From Chersky-840 sp963810195 (GTDB lineage Bacteria > Actinomycetota > Acidimicrobiia > Acidimicrobiales > UBA8190), in contig CAWEMO010000003.1 of the NCBI GenBank assembly GCA_963810195.1, forward strand, positions 62,001 through 126,000: DNA of 64,000 nt. The letters are read 5' to 3'. The translations under genes and the position numbers were made by a program. This document shows, one piece after another, positions 61,042-64,000 of this stretch (the first letter of the stretch is position 1; every line of letters starts with the position of its first letter). Below the pieces are notes generated by a model, which worked only from the letters and a program-made list of their open reading frames with translations, searched no databases and had not been told where the DNA came from.

Positions 61042-62040
61042 ATGTTGGTCCTCGTCACAGGGGCAACGGGATTCATCGGGTCGCATACCGTCGCCGCGCT
61101 GCGGCGCGACGGGCACGAGGTGCGGATCCTGGTCCGGAACCCGGACCGCATCGCGCCGGCGCTCGAGCCACATGGGGTCACCGTCTCGGCAGTCCGGGGC
61201 GACATGACCGACCCGACATCGGTCGCGACCGCGGTGCGAGGCTGCGACGCGGTGGTCCACGCCGCCGGCGAAGTGGGGGTCGAGGGCGGCACCGGGCCCA
61301 AGACGACGGCCAATGTGGACGGGGTCCGTACCGTGGTCTCGGCGGCGCTCGACGCCGGTCTGGACCCGGTGGTCTACACCTCGACCATCACGGTCCACCT
61401 CCCGACCGACGAGCCGGTCATCACCCCGACGACGCCCCTGGCGGAACCGCTGTCAACGTACGGCGCCTCCAAACGAGACGCGGAGCTCCTGGTGCGAAGG
61501 TGGCAGAGCGAAGGTGCATCCGTCACGAGCTTCATCATCGGCGGGGTGTACGGCCCGGTGTCACCGCACCTCGACGGGAGCTTCGGTGCCGTGCTCGCCG
61601 CGTTGGAGACCTTCATGTTGGTGCCACCCGGCGGGCTCGGCGTCGTCGACGTACGCGACCTGGCCACCATGTTGTCGCGCGCCGTCGAGCCCGGGCACGG
61701 CCCGCGCCGTTACGTGGCCGGCGGTCGCTATGTCACGTGGGCACAGTGGACACAGGCCCTCGGCGTCGCCGCCGGCGTCGAGGTGGCGCATCAAGAGGTG
61801 AGCGCGCCGGAGCTGATCGACCTCGGCCGCCAATTCGACCGGCTTCGGGCCGAGGGCAGGAGCTCGGTGCCGCTCTCCGAAGAAGCGGCCGTCATCATGA
61901 CCAGTGGGGTGCCCACCGACGACAGCGCCACTCTCGAAGAACTCGGCTGTGGGTACCGACCCCTGGCCCAGACGTTCGCCGACACCGTCCACTACCTGCG
62001 CTCCATCGGTCGACTTCGCCCCGCGCCGTCCGGCCGGTGA
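61042..62040 (+). CDS. NAD-dependent epimerase/dehydratase family protein
   Basis: The 332-residue extended SDR has LVLVTGATGFIGSHTVAAL (TGxxGxxG), DAVVHAAGEVGV, the catalytic Ser/Thr in VVYTSTITVHL and Tyr-x-x-x-Lys in LSTYGASKRDAELL. It resembles atypical extended SDRs related to dihydroflavonol reductase-like enzymes. The ATG at 61042 after GGAAGAGGTGGGG fits the nucleotide site start. It is divergent from the PAS gene. Confidence 0.86.
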   Translation: MLVLVTGATGFIGSHTVAALRRDGHEVRILVRNPDRIAPALEPHGVTVSAVRGDMTDPTSVATAVRGCDAVVHAAGEVGVEGGTGPKTTANVDGVRTVVSAALDAGLDPVVYTSTITVHLPTDEPVITPTTPLAEPLSTYGASKRDAELLVRRWQSEGASVTSFIIGGVYGPVSPHLDGSFGAVLAALETFMLVPPGGLGVVDVRDLATMLSRAVEPGHGPRRYVAGGRYVTWAQWTQALGVAAGVEVAHQEVSAPELIDLGRQFDRLRAEGRSSVPLSEEAAVIMTSGVPTDDSATLEELGCGYRPLAQTFADTVHYLRSIGRLRPAPSGR

Positions 62041-62080
62041 CGCCAGGGCCACCCGCGGCCGTCGGCGACGGTGGCGTTAA

Positions 62081-62917
62081 TCAGCCGCCTCCGCCGTCGG
62101 CATCGGCGGGCGCGTCCGGTTCGTCTCGTGCCGAGCCTTGGGCTTCGACCTTGCGCCGGACGAAGTCCTTCAGGATGTCCGCGGTCAAGGCCCCGACCTG
62201 AGCCGGGGTCTGGTCGAAATCGATCATGAGCGCCTGGGTGGTGAACGCGGAGAGGTTGAGGGCGAACGCCAGCACCAGGTCTCGGGGGGGTTCCCCCCGA
62301 CCCCCCGCCGTCCGCCATACGACATCGGCGAGGAATCCGACACCCCGGGTCCGGTACTCGCGCCGCAGCCTGGCCACTTCCGTGAGCGCCTCGGACTCCT
62401 TGTCGATCGGGGCGTGGATGTCCCAGAAGGCCTCTCCGAAGATGCGGGCGTTCCTGGAATGGATCGTCGAGGCCACGGTCTCGAGCCAGCGGTCGAGGTC
62501 GTCGACGACCCGCGGCAGGCCTGCGAAGTAGCCGTCGAGGTCGTCTACGAGCCGTGGCAGACCCTCGATCGGAAAGCGCCCGCACGCCTCGAACATGTCC
62601 TTCACGGTGGCCGCGACGAGGCGGTCGTGACTGATGTAGTGGCGGAAGATCGTCCGGGGGCTCACCTCCGAGAGGTCCGCGATCTCCTGGACGGTGGCGT
62701 CGAATCCGCGCCGGGCGACCACCTCCATGGCGGCCTTCCTGATGCGCTCCCTCGTCAGCTCCTGTTGCGCACCGGCCGATCCGGCTGGGGATGCCCCCGA
62801 TTGATCGCGCTCCGATGCCCCCGGCTCCGATGCCCCCGGCTCCGATGCCCCCGCCTCCGATGGCCCCTTCTTCGGGGGCCCTGCGGCCCCAGGTCCGACA
62901 GGCGTGTCATCTGCCAC
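62081..62917 (-). CDS. TetR-family regulator with repeat-rich leader
   Basis: The 278-residue protein has a TetR DNA-binding domain at about 55-100 (RERIRKAAMEVVARRGFDAT, VQEIADLSEVSPRTIFRHY) and a C-terminal ligand domain. The first 50 residues are low complexity with Ala-Ser-Glu-Pro-Gly repeats coded by a 15-base unit. The ligand domain contains a duplicated 14-residue motif (GLPRLVDDLDGYFA, GLPRVVDDLDRWLE). GTG 62917 after GAGGAGC is the best start. Target genes are unknown. Confidence 0.85.
   Translation of the reverse strand: MADDTPVGPGAAGPPKKGPSEAGASEPGASEPGASERDQSGASPAGSAGAQQELTRERIRKAAMEVVARRGFDATVQEIADLSEVSPRTIFRHYISHDRLVAATVKDMFEACGRFPIEGLPRLVDDLDGYFAGLPRVVDDLDRWLETVASTIHSRNARIFGEAFWDIHAPIDKESEALTEVARLRREYRTRGVGFLADVVWRTAGGRGEPPRDLVLAFALNLSAFTTQALMIDFDQTPAQVGALTADILKDFVRRKVEAQGSARDEPDAPADADGGGG
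62799..62868 (-). repeat. 15-bp repeat inside the TetR leader
   Basis: Repeated GATGCCCCCGGCTCC units (plus strand) encode Ala-Ser-Glu-Pro-Gly in the regulator's leader. The frame is preserved, so length may vary freely. Confidence 0.85.
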
Positions 62918-63188
62918 CAAAGCTCCTCTGTCCGGACGACGACGGGCCGCGCCAGATCTGCCGTCGGGCGCAGCCGGAACGAGGGCCAACCCCGGCGCCC
63001 GGGCGCGGGACCGATCCCGTCCGGGCGGAGATGAAGGCACACCCCCGAGGACCCGTCCCAAGGTTCGGTGCGGCTCGCCGCGTGCATCGTGATCTCGGAC
63101 TCAGCGTGCCCCCCGACGGTGTCGGCCAGGAGGATTGACGAGGGCAAAAAGCGCTGCAAGTCTTTTATCGCGGTCGAAAAGGGCAGTA

Positions 63189-64000
63189 ATGCCTGTTTGG
63201 GCTTTCGGGAACCCGCAGCTCAGGGGCAATTCGGTGAGGACTCCGGTAGCGATCGACGAAGCGAGGCTGGCGCGCGAAGCAACGAGCCTCTGTGCGGGTG
63301 CCGCCCTCTCTGCGTTGCGTAGCCCCCGGGCCCGGGGGGCAGTCCACCTCGAGGAGCTCGTCGACCGCCTGGCGGGCGATGCCGGGCCTGGACCGTCACG
63401 CACCGCGCTCCAGAACTTCCTCAAGAAACACGCGCAGGTCGAAACCGCGTTCGACGTCGTGTGCCGCCACGTGTTCGATCCGAGCTCACCCGAGAGCCGG
63501 CAGGGATGGGGGAACGCCTATCGCGCCTTCGCCAGCTCACCGTTGCGGCCGGTTGACGACGACGGCTCGATCCCACAGGTCGAGACCGCGGTCAAGGCGA
63601 TGTTGGCGTCGGCGTACGGCGAGCAGGCAGAGCGTTCGCACGAAGACGTCACGCTGGTCGGATTCCTCGTCCTCACCGCTGCGCTCATGCACCGCCACCA
63701 GGACCCCGTGAGGAGCGCGAACCCGGAGGCGGCGCAAGAGACCGCAGAGGAGACCGACGCCACCGCGGTCCGGGTGCTGCGCGATCGCCAAGCGAGCTGG
63801 GACGCCCATACCGAGCTGTACCTCGCCGCAACGAGGTGGATCCTGAGGAGCACCGGGCGCAGGGCCAAGGCCGGCTACTCCGAACGCGACATCGTCGTGG
63901 CCATGCACAGTCTGTTCGACGGCTACCTGGTCCGGTCGCTGGTGGACGCCGAGCGCTATCCGATGGCACGCCTCATCGACATGACGTGGGACCTGTCGAT
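63189..64000 (+). CDS. Hypothetical, possibly TetR-like helical protein, incomplete at window end
   Basis: The frame starts MPVWAFGNPQLRGNSVRTPV (ATG at 63189 after AAAAGGGCAG) and is open for 270 codons to the edge. It is mostly helical: ARLAREATSLCAGAALSALR, GYSERDIVVAMHSLFDGYLV and VDAERYPMARLIDMTWDLS resemble the C-terminal ligand domain of TetR-type regulators. No clear helix-turn-helix is visible in the N-terminal 60 residues. A GTG at 63234 is an alternative start. Function cannot be assigned. Confidence 0.55.
   Translation, partial: MPVWAFGNPQLRGNSVRTPVAIDEARLAREATSLCAGAALSALRSPRARGAVHLEELVDRLAGDAGPGPSRTALQNFLKKHAQVETAFDVVCRHVFDPSSPESRQGWGNAYRAFASSPLRPVDDDGSIPQVETAVKAMLASAYGEQAERSHEDVTLVGFLVLTAALMHRHQDPVRSANPEAAQETAEETDATAVRVLRDRQASWDAHTELYLAATRWILRSTGRRAKAGYSERDIVVAMHSLFDGYLVRSLVDAERYPMARLIDMTWDLS

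Overview
The window is high-GC DNA, roughly 70% by eye, with many GTG starts, dense 1-4 base gene overlaps (ATGA, GTGA) and strong GGAGG-type ribosome sites. Its gene content points to an actinobacterium, most likely of the Acidimicrobiia type or an uncultured relative of the mycobacterial lineage. The signs are a FadA5-type thiolase, an Rv0081-like ArsR regulator beside a membrane Ehr complex, GTP-dependent PEP carboxykinase, cydABDC, an F420-type PPOX protein, LLM-class flavoenzymes and Ltp/DUF35 proteins. No rRNA, tRNA, CRISPR array, phage or insertion-sequence gene was found.

Layout. 1-2506: a GNAT fragment at the left edge, a frame-broken DUF167 gene and a FadA5-like thiolase. 2664-12604: a minus-strand run reading GNAT, pckG, then six genes of a hydrogenase-4/complex-I-like membrane complex, ending with an ArsR regulator. 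The large subunit lacks all four Ni-Fe cysteines, so this is an energy-converting hydrogenase-related (Ehr) complex and not a hydrogenase. 12605-16051: poorly conserved small and membrane proteins. 16141-22201: cydABDC for cytochrome bd, with cydB split by a frameshift. 22491-28346: a cyclopropane fatty acid synthase behind an iterated palindrome, two methyltransferases, a secreted beta-helix protein and a nucleotide cyclase fused to a YHS-like metal motif.

28539-41275 is a lipid or steroid-type catabolic island. It holds an amidohydrolase and, divergent from it, two class III CoA-transferases, then three thiolase-fold (Ltp-like) genes each overlapping a DUF35 zinc-ribbon/OB-fold gene, a ferritin-like protein, a periplasmic-binding-fold protein without a signal peptide, a SnoaL-like protein and a cytochrome P450. 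The likely logic is acid activation to a CoA ester, hydroxylation, and carbon-carbon cleavage by Ltp-DUF35 pairs. The substrate is not identifiable from sequence.

41498-64000: secreted and surface proteins, SnoaL, VOC, Nudix, a D-aminoacylase-type amidohydrolase, a glycosyltransferase, a lipoprotein, GNAT, SDR, LLM oxidoreductase, an alpha/beta hydrolase, a frame-broken DUF2277 gene, a PIG-L deacetylase, a zinc alcohol dehydrogenase, a GH16 glycanase, a PPOX protein, Lon protease, a PAS protein, an epimerase, a TetR regulator and an unfinished gene at the right edge.

The window is also rich in short tandem repeats. Four arrays of unrelated sequence share a 13-14 bp period, and a perfect 25-copy hexamer sits inside a DUF35 gene. 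Three genes (DUF167, cydB, DUF2277) carry single frameshifts, so either assembly errors or gene decay must be considered.
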